A DNA stretch of 64,000 bases from NCBI GenBank assembly GCA_002346225.1, contig DDYY01000011.1:3983-67982 (forward strand). Direction: 5' to 3'. Shown piece by piece: positions 42,824 through 50,481 of the stretch. Below the pieces are notes generated by a model. The model was given only the letters and a program-made list of their open reading frames with translations. It made no database searches and was not told where the DNA came from. The first letter of the stretch is position 1; every line of letters begins with the position of its first letter. The translations under genes and the position numbers were made by a program. Source of the stretch: Bacteroidetes bacterium UBA3022 (lineage in GTDB: Bacteria > Bacteroidota > Bacteroidia > Chitinophagales > BACL12).

Positions 42824-42920
42824 AAATGATTTTAATTAATAATAACCGCTAAGAGAAGAATAAAGAGCTAAATGAGGGAATGGAAGGCTCTTATCAAGAC
42901 TGGTCTTGTATACTTCTATT
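42824..42920 (-). promoter_or_regulatory. Long structured 5' leader of the cold-shock gene
   Basis: With transcription starting near 42920 the leader is about 97 nt. It contains two adjacent hairpins: CAAGAC-TG-GTCTTG (42895-42908, perfect 6-bp stem with a 2-nt gap) and AAGAGC (42863-42868) pairing with GCTCTT (42887-42892). Long structured leaders act as thermosensors in cspA-type mRNAs of other bacteria; a similar role here is inference. Confidence 0.4.
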
Positions 42921-42926
42921 ATACTC

Positions 42927-42934
42927 CAAAGATA
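42927..42934 (-). promoter_or_regulatory. -7 box of the cold-shock gene
   Basis: Perfect TATCTTTG on the minus strand; the -33 region is AT-rich without a clear TTG. Confidence 0.5.
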
Positions 42935-43062
42935 CATGATAATTTGCATTAATTTGTAGGACGGGGAAAGTTTATTATCAGGCAGGAGCATCGAATAATA
43001 ACAAGCATGTTGCTGAATGACTTGCCCTAATGCAGCGCATTACTTGTATTAGTTCGCTGGTA

Positions 43063-44637
43063 CTAAGCTAATTGCAATTTTTTTACGGCATTGCGGGCAA
43101 TATGCAGTGCGCGGGAAGTGGTTTTCTTCTTGAAAGAATGGCGTTCCATCCTGCCCAGAATATCTTTAAGGATATAGATAGCGTCATTGATGTGAGGGCC
43201 TTTATTGAGCATTACGCATTCTGCCTGACTACCCTGAGCAGCATCGCTGATTTCCGCCCTGGTGGGAATACCGGATTTGGCGAGGTTTTCCAGTACCTGC
43301 GTAGCCCATATGGCAGGGACGTATGCAGCCTGACACAGCCATAATATCTCATTCTGTACCTCTGAAATGCGGTCGAAGCCGATTTCTACTGCTAGATCAC
43401 CACGGGCTATCATAACTCCAATATTGGGTCTCTGCATCCCTTCCAGCAATATCTGAGGCAGGTTTTCAAACGCTTCCTTGTTTTCTATTTTAAATACAAC
43501 ACCGGGTGTCTTTTTGCCATATGCAGCCAGCTGACTGTTGAGCTCTGCTACATCTTCTCTGGTCCTAACGAAAGAGTAGCCGAGAATGTCGGCATGTTCG
43601 CAAACAAAGGGGAGATACTCCAGATCCCTTTCGGTGAGCGCCGGTAAGTGCAATTTGGTATGAGGGAGGTTTATTCCCTTATTGGAGGAGAGCTTGGCCT
43701 TAAAGCAATGTATCAGCTCCAGTTCCAGGTCGTCCCTGCGCTTTTCAACCACCGCTGCTTTTATCATGCCATCATCGAAGAGAACCTCATCGCCAACGTG
43801 CGCATTATCAATGATGGCGTCGAGCATCACTCCGATTTCAGCTTTCTCCAGCTGGGTATTATCACTATCATAGGAAGACGTCCTGCCTTCTGTTTTGCGT
43901 TTCGTCAGCAGAATGTGATCTCCTTCGCGAACAGGTATGCTGTCTTTGATATTTCCGCTGGCATCTACTATCACAATTTTGGAAGTTCTGATTTTGGGAC
44001 CCGCCAGATCCATATAAATCAAGACGGGTTGGTTCCTGCCGGCATTGATCAGATGAATATGCTCCACCATCTGGCGCCACATGTCCATGTTTCCGTGTCC
44101 GAGGTTAATGCGCGCGATATCCATTCCGCTATCTGCCATATTACCAATCAGCTGAGCATCCGTAGCTGCTTCATCGGGCAGGGTCACCATGATTTTCGTA
44201 TATCTTTTTTTATCACTTGTTGGAAAGAGTCGCGCTGCGCTTTTGGTAACGAGTTTCTTGCTCTTTTGATAACCGATTAATTCTATTTTTTTGAACTTTA
44301 AAGGAGGCAATCCCTGTATGAGCTGCAGGTTATTGACCACATTTTGCAGATTGCTCATGACATAGCCTTCGGAGCTTCTGAGTGCTGAAAGGCCCAGGTC
44401 GGAGAGACTGTCATGGTATCTTCTCAAATCATAACTGCGCAAAATCAGGTAGCGGCATAGATTTTTTGCACCCAGACGCTGCAATTTATGTACGTTGGAA
44501 ATCTGCTGATCAATTTTTTTTTCGCTTTTAACCAGGTGTCTGAGTATGTCTCCCAATTCCCTGTCTAGTCTTTCCGGCTTCATGAGTAATGCATTTAAAT
44601 CCCGTGCTGATGGCAGGAGCATTCCTACCTCTGCCAT
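43063..44637 (-). CDS. Divergent pyruvate kinase with N-terminal extension and no C-terminal domain
   Basis: The 524-residue protein carries pyruvate kinase core motifs: IMVTLPDEAATDAQLIGNM, DIARINLGHGN, MDLAGPKIRTSK, VMIARGDLAVEIG (ADP/Mg region with Glu) and WATQVLENLAKSGIPTRAEISDAA. It departs from the classical enzyme in two ways. An extra helical region of about 140 residues precedes the core (RLGAKNLCRYLILRSYDLRRYHDSLSDLGLSALRSSEGYV), and the protein ends some 50 residues after PTRAEISDAA, so the usual C-terminal allosteric domain is absent. Similar pyruvate-kinase-like proteins occur in several phyla. Phosphoenolpyruvate to pyruvate activity is likely but unproven. Confidence 0.85.
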   Translation of the reverse strand: MAEVGMLLPSARDLNALLMKPERLDRELGDILRHLVKSEKKIDQQISNVHKLQRLGAKNLCRYLILRSYDLRRYHDSLSDLGLSALRSSEGYVMSNLQNVVNNLQLIQGLPPLKFKKIELIGYQKSKKLVTKSAARLFPTSDKKRYTKIMVTLPDEAATDAQLIGNMADSGMDIARINLGHGNMDMWRQMVEHIHLINAGRNQPVLIYMDLAGPKIRTSKIVIVDASGNIKDSIPVREGDHILLTKRKTEGRTSSYDSDNTQLEKAEIGVMLDAIIDNAHVGDEVLFDDGMIKAAVVEKRRDDLELELIHCFKAKLSSNKGINLPHTKLHLPALTERDLEYLPFVCEHADILGYSFVRTREDVAELNSQLAAYGKKTPGVVFKIENKEAFENLPQILLEGMQRPNIGVMIARGDLAVEIGFDRISEVQNEILWLCQAAYVPAIWATQVLENLAKSGIPTRAEISDAAQGSQAECVMLNKGPHINDAIYILKDILGRMERHSFKKKTTSRALHIARNAVKKLQLA

Positions 44638-44711
44638 CTCCTGAAAGTTACTGCGGAATAGATAGATGGGGAAATAAAAAGGAGGGCTCCAATGGTGATT
44701 TTTACCCAGTA

Positions 44712-44763
44712 TTTTAACCGGTATCGCTAATATGGCGCTGTGGTCTTTTACTATCGGTTAAAA
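44712..44763. repeat. Long-armed inverted repeat between the hydrolase and pyruvate kinase genes
   Basis: TTTTAACCGGTA (44712-44723) and TATCGGTTAAAA (44752-44763) are inverted copies with one mismatch (a G-U pair in RNA), separated by 28 bp. No T run follows on either strand, so it is a poor terminator; it may be a regulatory site for the pyruvate kinase gene or an mRNA stabilising hairpin. Confidence 0.5.
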
Positions 44764-44777
44764 CATCCCATTTTATG

Positions 44778-45713
44778 TCAGGACTTTTTCAACCAGCGTA
44801 CCAATGCAGAAATAAATGCCTGTTGCTGATCGATGAACACATTATGCGAGCAGTTGTCGAGGTACAGAAAATGGGTATCTCCTATCAGGTCGTTCAGTTG
44901 ACCCAGCTGGTCCGCGCCATACAAGCCATCTTCTTTGCCGTAAATACCGTACAGTGCGGTACCAGCGTCATGCAATGCACGGAGTTCAGGGAGTAAGTCG
45001 ATGGTGGTATATTGTTCCTGCTGCCAGAACCCGGCAGGTGCTGCAAACCCCATCTGACTGGAATAGCGGATGAGCAAAGAATCGGTTTTGAATTTATCAT
45101 ATATAACTAATGCGGCACTATCGGGAGATTGCGGTACATAGAATCCGTTTTGCATAGCTTGCATCAAGCACAAGGAGGCGTAAGGTAAAGAGCTTGTATC
45201 CATATTGCTCAGCATATCCAGGTAATTCAGCTGTGCCGTGTCATTGCGGGCAGTGTATATAGCACGGCAAGATGCAATAATGTATGCAAAGCTTTGCTGT
45301 AAATTGACAGGAGCACTTACGAGTACTACTGCACTTACATTTTCGGGATGTGCATGCGCGAAACGCGTGGCAACAATTCCACCAAAACTATGTCCCAGCA
45401 GCGCAGCCTTTTCCAGGTTGAATTTTTCATACAGCTGCATCAGGTCAGCATTGGTTTCTTCAAAAGTGAATGCAGCTTTCATGTTCTGCGACCTTCCTTC
45501 GCCTCTGCGGTCGTAAGCAATCACAAAAAAACCACTCTCAGCAAGAGCTGCAGCTGTTGTGGCTTCAAAGCTGGCTGCATTGTATCCGGGACCACCATGT
45601 AAAAAAATGACTGCAGGGTTTTGCGGTTCACCCCAGACACTAGTGTACAATGACTGTGCCTGCAGTTGTGTGGCGGTTACAAGTAAAATGATAAAAATCC
45701 TGAATGTTTTCAT
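44778..45713 (-). CDS. Secreted alpha/beta hydrolase (proline iminopeptidase-like)
   Basis: The 311-residue protein has a signal peptide (MKTFRIFIILLVTATQLQAQ) and an alpha/beta hydrolase fold: oxyanion-type HGGPGYNAAS, nucleophile elbow GHSFGGIVA, a late Asp around YGKEDGLYG and a His in DNCSHNVFID. HGGPG is typical of proline iminopeptidases and related epoxide- or ester-hydrolases. It is most likely periplasmic. It is upstream of the pyruvate kinase gene on the same strand, with a large inverted repeat in between. Confidence 0.85.
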   Translation of the reverse strand: MKTFRIFIILLVTATQLQAQSLYTSVWGEPQNPAVIFLHGGPGYNAASFEATTAAALAESGFFVIAYDRRGEGRSQNMKAAFTFEETNADLMQLYEKFNLEKAALLGHSFGGIVATRFAHAHPENVSAVVLVSAPVNLQQSFAYIIASCRAIYTARNDTAQLNYLDMLSNMDTSSLPYASLCLMQAMQNGFYVPQSPDSAALVIYDKFKTDSLLIRYSSQMGFAAPAGFWQQEQYTTIDLLPELRALHDAGTALYGIYGKEDGLYGADQLGQLNDLIGDTHFLYLDNCSHNVFIDQQQAFISALVRWLKKS

Positions 45714-45846
45714 GCTAAGGGTTTGTTGCTAAAATCTGAAATCAGGTAAATATACAGGTCGGATCGTTATTTCTGATAGTACCGAAAGGTGAACCAATTG
45801 CGTAATTATTTTTTCTTCGATAGGCAAGTTGTAATTTTCCGCATCA

Positions 45847-46785
45847 ATGCAAAGTATGAAGCAGTATGCAATAGCCATCCATGGAGGAGCCGGAACACTG
45901 GTGAAGGGAACTATGACGGAAGCACAGGAAGCCATGTATAAGGCAGCACTGCAGGAAGCGCTGATGGCCGGGTATACCTTCCTGGAAAAAGGTGGTTCCG
46001 CCCTGGATGCAGTGGAAGCCGCAGTAAAGCAACTTGAAGATGCTCCTTTATTCAATGCAGGTAAAGGTGCTGTATTTACCGCAGAAGGTACGCATGAAAT
46101 GGATGCTGCCATCATGGAGGGAGAGCACAGGAAAGCAGGAGCGGTCAGCCTGGTCAGCGGTATTCGCAATCCTATTGCATTGGCAAGAGATGTTATGGAA
46201 AAAAGCAATCATGTGTTTCTTGCCGGAGCAGGTGCAATGGCATTTGCCCGTTCATTGCAATACCCACTGGAAGACGAAGCCTACTTTTATAATGAACTGC
46301 GCTACCGGCAATGGCAGGAAATCAGGGAAACGGATCAATTTCAGCTGGACCATACCAGCTCTAAGGATAGAAAATTTGGAACCGTGGGTGCTGTCGCTTG
46401 CGATGCATTAGGGAATCTCGCTGCGGCAACCTCCACCGGAGGTATGACCAATAAGAAATGGGGAAGGGTGGGAGATAGCCCGCTGATTGGCGCCGGTACC
46501 TATGCCAGTAATGCTACCTGCGCAGTCAGCTGTACCGGAAGTGGAGAATACTTTATCCGCGGAGTGGCGGCCTATGATGTGGCATGCCTCATCGAATACA
46601 AAGGGTATAGCCTGGAAGCGGCTGCCAGTGAGGTGATTCACCGGCGTATGGTAGCACTTGGGGGAGATGGCGGACTCATTGCCATTGATAACAAGGGGAA
46701 TATCGCGATGCCTTTCAATACAGAAGGTATGTACAGAGCACGCAGGAATGCAGCAGGTGAGAATGAAATTTCCATCTACGGCTAA
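45847..46785 (+). CDS. iaaA: Isoaspartyl peptidase/L-asparaginase (Ntn hydrolase)
   Basis: The 312-residue precursor belongs to the plant-type asparaginase family. It opens with YAIAIHGGAGTL, contains LFNAGKGAVFTAEGTHEMDAAIMEG, and should cleave itself before Thr179 in KFGTVGAVACD to expose the N-terminal threonine nucleophile; the GGMTNKKWGRVGDSPLIGAGTYA segment binds substrate. The family hydrolyses beta-aspartyl dipeptides, including beta-Asp-Arg released from cyanophycin. It sits just before cyanophycinase and cyanophycin synthetase, which supports that role. The first ATG is 45847; a second at 45856 (MKQYAIAIHGG) is closer to the usual family start. Confidence 0.92.
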   Translation: MQSMKQYAIAIHGGAGTLVKGTMTEAQEAMYKAALQEALMAGYTFLEKGGSALDAVEAAVKQLEDAPLFNAGKGAVFTAEGTHEMDAAIMEGEHRKAGAVSLVSGIRNPIALARDVMEKSNHVFLAGAGAMAFARSLQYPLEDEAYFYNELRYRQWQEIRETDQFQLDHTSSKDRKFGTVGAVACDALGNLAAATSTGGMTNKKWGRVGDSPLIGAGTYASNATCAVSCTGSGEYFIRGVAAYDVACLIEYKGYSLEAAASEVIHRRMVALGGDGGLIAIDNKGNIAMPFNTEGMYRARRNAAGENEISIYG

Positions 46786-46809
46786 AAGCTCCTAATGCCT
46801 TAAGATTTT

Positions 46810-47673
46810 TTATATAAATGGCTGACCTATGGGTAATACTTTTACCTTTCTATCGGGGATGGAGAATTGGTCGCCATTGGAAAGGACGTGAATGGTCAAA
46901 TTGGCCATGGTCATGGGAGTCCCATCGTGCAACACCGCTTCGTTATTGTGGGTCAGTGTGCTGCCATCGAACACGATTACCATGCCCGAGCCGATAACCG
47001 TGCAATCTGTTCCTTTTCTGATAATTACACCTGTGTCTTCTGCCAGTCCAAAGCCCAGTAGCTTGGGGAACTTAGCGACCGCTTCTGATTGTCTGCCAAA
47101 ACGACCTCTGCGAATGAAATGGGTATCGATGATGAGCTCAGGAATGAGTCCGAGTCCTTTTTGCATAATGACTGCACCTTTGATGAACGATTCTGCAGCA
47201 CTGCCGCCGGCAATCATTTCTTCCGCCATGGCCATCGCACCTGCACTGGTGCCCGCAATGACAAAACCTTCTTCATGGCGGTAACGGTCGAGCAGGATGT
47301 CGTGCAGTTCTGTGCCGCCCATGCGCGAGGTTATCTTCGATTGGTCGCCACCTGAAAACATGACACAGTTGGCTTTTCTTATCAGTTCAACCGCTTCCGG
47401 CTGTTCTGCATCTTCACGGGTACGGATATCTAAAACCTTTACATTTTTGCAGCCAAGGGTGGTAAATGCGGATAAATAATTTTCACTCACTTCATCTGGA
47501 ATACTGGATGCCGTAGGAACTATTACGATGTTGGCAGAGGTTCCGCCTGCTTCCCTAACCACATGTGAAAGAATGCCTTCGCCGATGAACTCCAGGGTAT
47601 ACATCTCGTTGGTCTCAATTCCCTTGTCTTCATTTCCGCCAATGGGTATCAGCGTTCCCTTTATTTTCTGCAT
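46810..47673 (-). CDS. cphB: Cyanophycinase
   Basis: CphB is a serine exopeptidase that degrades cyanophycin to beta-Asp-Arg dipeptides in the cytoplasm. The 287-residue protein has the family start GTLIPIGGNEDKG, ANIVIVPTASSIPDE, MFSGGDQSKI, the nucleophile Ser143 in IAGTSAGAMAM and the DTHFIRRGRFGR segment. No signal peptide is present, so it acts on intracellular polymer. It is divergent from cphA: the 98-bp gap carries a TATTTTTG box for cphB on the minus strand and promoter-like sequence for cphA on the plus strand. Confidence 0.95.
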   Translation of the reverse strand: MQKIKGTLIPIGGNEDKGIETNEMYTLEFIGEGILSHVVREAGGTSANIVIVPTASSIPDEVSENYLSAFTTLGCKNVKVLDIRTREDAEQPEAVELIRKANCVMFSGGDQSKITSRMGGTELHDILLDRYRHEEGFVIAGTSAGAMAMAEEMIAGGSAAESFIKGAVIMQKGLGLIPELIIDTHFIRRGRFGRQSEAVAKFPKLLGFGLAEDTGVIIRKGTDCTVIGSGMVIVFDGSTLTHNNEAVLHDGTPMTMANLTIHVLSNGDQFSIPDRKVKVLPIGQPFI

Positions 47674-47694
47674 ATTTGTCGCTCAGCTATTGTA

Positions 47695-47702
47695 CAAAAA
47701 TA
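47695..47702 (-). promoter_or_regulatory. -7 box of cyanophycinase in the cphB/cphA divergent region
   Basis: Perfect TATTTTTG on the minus strand; transcription would start near 47688 with a leader of about 15 nt. On the plus strand TATCTTTC (about 47737-47744), one mismatch from the box, may serve cphA with a leader near 20-25 nt. Confidence 0.45.
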
Positions 47703-47771
47703 GACCAATTTTTAGATTGAGGATTGCTACATTTAGTATCTTTCCACAAACAAAGTGTAAAACCATCCGGG

Positions 47772-50402
47772 ATGAGAATTGTAGAAATTAACGCCATGAG
47801 GGGACCTAATTACTGGTCCGTACGTCGTCATAAACTTATTGTAATGGTGCTGGATCTGGAGGAGATGGAAGAGCGACCTTCCAACACGATAGATGGTTTT
47901 TACGAGCGACTCACCACCATGTTTCCCACCATGTACGAACATCGTTGCTCTGTCGGTGAGCCGGGAGGATTTTTCCAAAGAGTGCAGGAAGGTACCTGGA
48001 TGGGTCATATCATTGAACATATTGCACTTGAAATCCAGACGCTGGCAGGGATGGATGTAGGTTTCGGGCGTACCCGTACCTATGGTGAAAAGGGTGTTTA
48101 CAGTGTGGTGTTTGCCTATATGGAAGAATCCGTAGGGCGCTATGCCGCCAAAGCTGCGGTAGCCATCTGTGAAGCACTCATCAAGGGCGAACCCTACGAC
48201 ATGGCTGATGACATTCAACGGATGCGGGAGTTGCGGGAGGCGGATCGCCTTGGACCCAGCACGGGATCCATTATTGAGGAAGCAGAAAACAGAGGTATTC
48301 CATGGATACGTCTCAACAAATATTCCCTTTGCCAATTGGGTTATGGCGCCAATCAAAAGCGTATTCAGGCTACCGTTACCAGCGAAACCAGCAGCATTGG
48401 AGTGGAGCTGGCAGGCGACAAGGAAGATACCAAATACCTGCTCGAACAGGCTCAGGTGGAGGTGCCCAGGGGCGATATCATCAGAAGAGAGAGCAGTCTG
48501 GAAGCGGCCTGCAAATACGTCGGCTATCCACTTGTTATCAAACCGGTGGATGGTAATCACGGTCGCGGTATAACAGTAGACATTCGCAACTATGAGGATG
48601 CCCTGGTGGCCTTCCACGCTGCCAAGAAAGTTTCCAACGCGGTCATAGTGGAGCAATTTATAACAGGGAAAGATTACCGATTACTCGTCATCAATAACGT
48701 GATGGTGGCGGCGGCTTTACGGACACCTGCGCATGTAGTGGGAGATGGTGTTTCTACCGTTCAGCAATTGATTGATAAGGTGAACAGCGACCCCCGAAGA
48801 GGTTATGGTCATGAAAAAGTGCTTACACAAATTACCGTCAATGTTCTTACCCTCACCATCATCAAGGATGCCGGATACACGCTGGATTCTGTCCTGGCCA
48901 AAGATGAGATACTAATCTTAAAAGACACTGCCAACCTCAGTACCGGAGGTACCGCTGAAGATGTAACCGATATTGTGCATCCGGCCAACGTATCGATGGC
49001 AGAACGCATTTCTAAAATAATTGATTTAGATATATGTGGTATTGATATTATGACCACAGATATCAGCAAACCACTTTCAGAGACAGGAGGTGCCGTGCTG
49101 GAGGTAAATGCCGGTCCGGGTTTCAGGATGCACCTGTCACCTGCCAAAGGCTTACCGCGCAATGTGGCAGGACATGTTATTGATAAGTTGTTTCCCAAAG
49201 GGCAAACCGGTCGTATCCCCATTATTGCGGTAACGGGCACCAACGGTAAAACCACTGCTACTCGACTGATTGCACATATTGCGAAAATGAATGGTCACCG
49301 GGTGGGTTACACCACCAGTGATGGCGTGTATATCCAGAACAGATTGCTCATGACAGGCGACTGCACCGGACCTGCCAGTGCGGAGTTTGTATTGAAAGAC
49401 CCTACTGTCAATTTCGCGGTGCTGGAATCTGCAAGAGGCGGATTGTTGCGGGCAGGACTGGGCTTTAAAAGATGTGATATCGGTATTGTCACCAATGTGG
49501 CGGCTGATCACCTCGGGCTCAAAGGCATACACACCATCGAACAACTGGCGAAAGTGAAAGGCGTTATTCCGGAAACGGTTTTACCGGGCGGCTATGCCAT
49601 ACTCAACGCCGATGATGACCTGGTCTATGACATGCGTCGGACCGTGGAGTGCAATGTGGCACTTTTTTCCATGGATGAGAATAATCCCAGAATTAAAGCA
49701 TTGCAGCGCAAGGGAGGTATTACTGCCATCTATGAAAATGGATATGTCACTATCTGCAGAGGGGAATGGAAAATGCGGGTTATGAAAGCAGAGGACATAC
49801 CACTAACCTACGGAGGTAAGGCTACTTTCATGATTCAGAATGTGCTGCCTGCCGTATTAGCGGCGAATATTCAGGGAATCAGTATTGTGGATATGAAAGC
49901 AGCACTGGAAACATTCATTCCGTCCGCTTCGCAAACACCGGGAAGACTGAACCTGTTTGAGTTTCGCGATTTTACCATCCTGCTCGACTACGCCCATAAT
50001 CCGGCGGGTATGAGAGCGCTGCAAAAGTTTGTGGAGACTATCGATGCTACAGTCAAGGTAGGAATCATTGCCGGAGTAGGAGATAGACGTGAGGAAGATA
50101 CCAATGCGATTGGCAGTATAGCTGCGGAGACGTTTGATGAGATTATCATCCGTCAGGACAAAAATCTCAGAGGAAAGACAGAAGAAGAACTTATAGAGAT
50201 GCTGCATGAAGGAATCCGCATGCAGAACCCTGATAAAAAAACGACCATCATTCCTTCGGAAAAAGAGGCTATCACCTATGCGATAAAGAATGCGGTGAAA
50301 GGTTCTTTAATCGTCTTATGCAGTGATGTTATTCCGGATGCCCTCGATCTGGTGAAGGAGTTCAAGGAGAAAGATGCCAAAGGGCAACTTACTTTCTCAT
50401 AG
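47772..50402 (+). CDS. cphA: Cyanophycin synthetase
   Basis: CphA builds cyanophycin, a poly-aspartate with arginine side chains that stores nitrogen and carbon as cytoplasmic granules. The 876-residue protein matches the usual length and order: an N-terminal domain (about 1-160), an ATP-grasp domain (about 160-480; GVELAGDKEDTKYLLEQA, VIKPVDGNHGRGITVDI, EVNAGPGFRMH) and a Mur-ligase-like domain with the P-loop VTGTNGKTTATRL near residue 487, ESARGGLLRAGL and ILLDYAHNPAGMRAL. ATP-grasp adds aspartate and the Mur-like part adds arginine in known enzymes. The ATG at 47772 (MRIVEINAMRGPNYWS) is the family start; 16 upstream codons are open but spurious. It is divergent from cphB. Confidence 0.96.
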   Translation: MRIVEINAMRGPNYWSVRRHKLIVMVLDLEEMEERPSNTIDGFYERLTTMFPTMYEHRCSVGEPGGFFQRVQEGTWMGHIIEHIALEIQTLAGMDVGFGRTRTYGEKGVYSVVFAYMEESVGRYAAKAAVAICEALIKGEPYDMADDIQRMRELREADRLGPSTGSIIEEAENRGIPWIRLNKYSLCQLGYGANQKRIQATVTSETSSIGVELAGDKEDTKYLLEQAQVEVPRGDIIRRESSLEAACKYVGYPLVIKPVDGNHGRGITVDIRNYEDALVAFHAAKKVSNAVIVEQFITGKDYRLLVINNVMVAAALRTPAHVVGDGVSTVQQLIDKVNSDPRRGYGHEKVLTQITVNVLTLTIIKDAGYTLDSVLAKDEILILKDTANLSTGGTAEDVTDIVHPANVSMAERISKIIDLDICGIDIMTTDISKPLSETGGAVLEVNAGPGFRMHLSPAKGLPRNVAGHVIDKLFPKGQTGRIPIIAVTGTNGKTTATRLIAHIAKMNGHRVGYTTSDGVYIQNRLLMTGDCTGPASAEFVLKDPTVNFAVLESARGGLLRAGLGFKRCDIGIVTNVAADHLGLKGIHTIEQLAKVKGVIPETVLPGGYAILNADDDLVYDMRRTVECNVALFSMDENNPRIKALQRKGGITAIYENGYVTICRGEWKMRVMKAEDIPLTYGGKATFMIQNVLPAVLAANIQGISIVDMKAALETFIPSASQTPGRLNLFEFRDFTILLDYAHNPAGMRALQKFVETIDATVKVGIIAGVGDRREEDTNAIGSIAAETFDEIIIRQDKNLRGKTEEELIEMLHEGIRMQNPDKKTTIIPSEKEAITYAIKNAVKGSLIVLCSDVIPDALDLVKEFKEKDAKGQLTFS

Positions 50403-50415
50403 GTGCTGAAAACTT

Positions 50416-50459
50416 ATGGCCAACATGCACCTGCTTTTAGGTAGGAACATGTTGGCCAT
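50416..50459. terminator. Perfect 12-bp inverted repeat, probable bidirectional terminator
   Basis: ATGGCCAACATG (50416-50427) and CATGTTGGCCAT (50448-50459) pair perfectly over 12 bp with a 20-nt loop, between the convergent ends of cphA and the serine hydrolase gene. T tracts are weak on both sides, but position and stability fit termination or mRNA 3'-end protection. Confidence 0.7.
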
Positions 50460-50481
50460 TAATTCAAATAATTACCGCGGA

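Noticed and set aside
47733..48656. 307-codon minus-strand frame within cyanophycin synthetase
   Set aside because: It is a shadow of cphA, whose motifs are certain, and its composition (His/Cys-rich, no fold) is typical of antisense frames.
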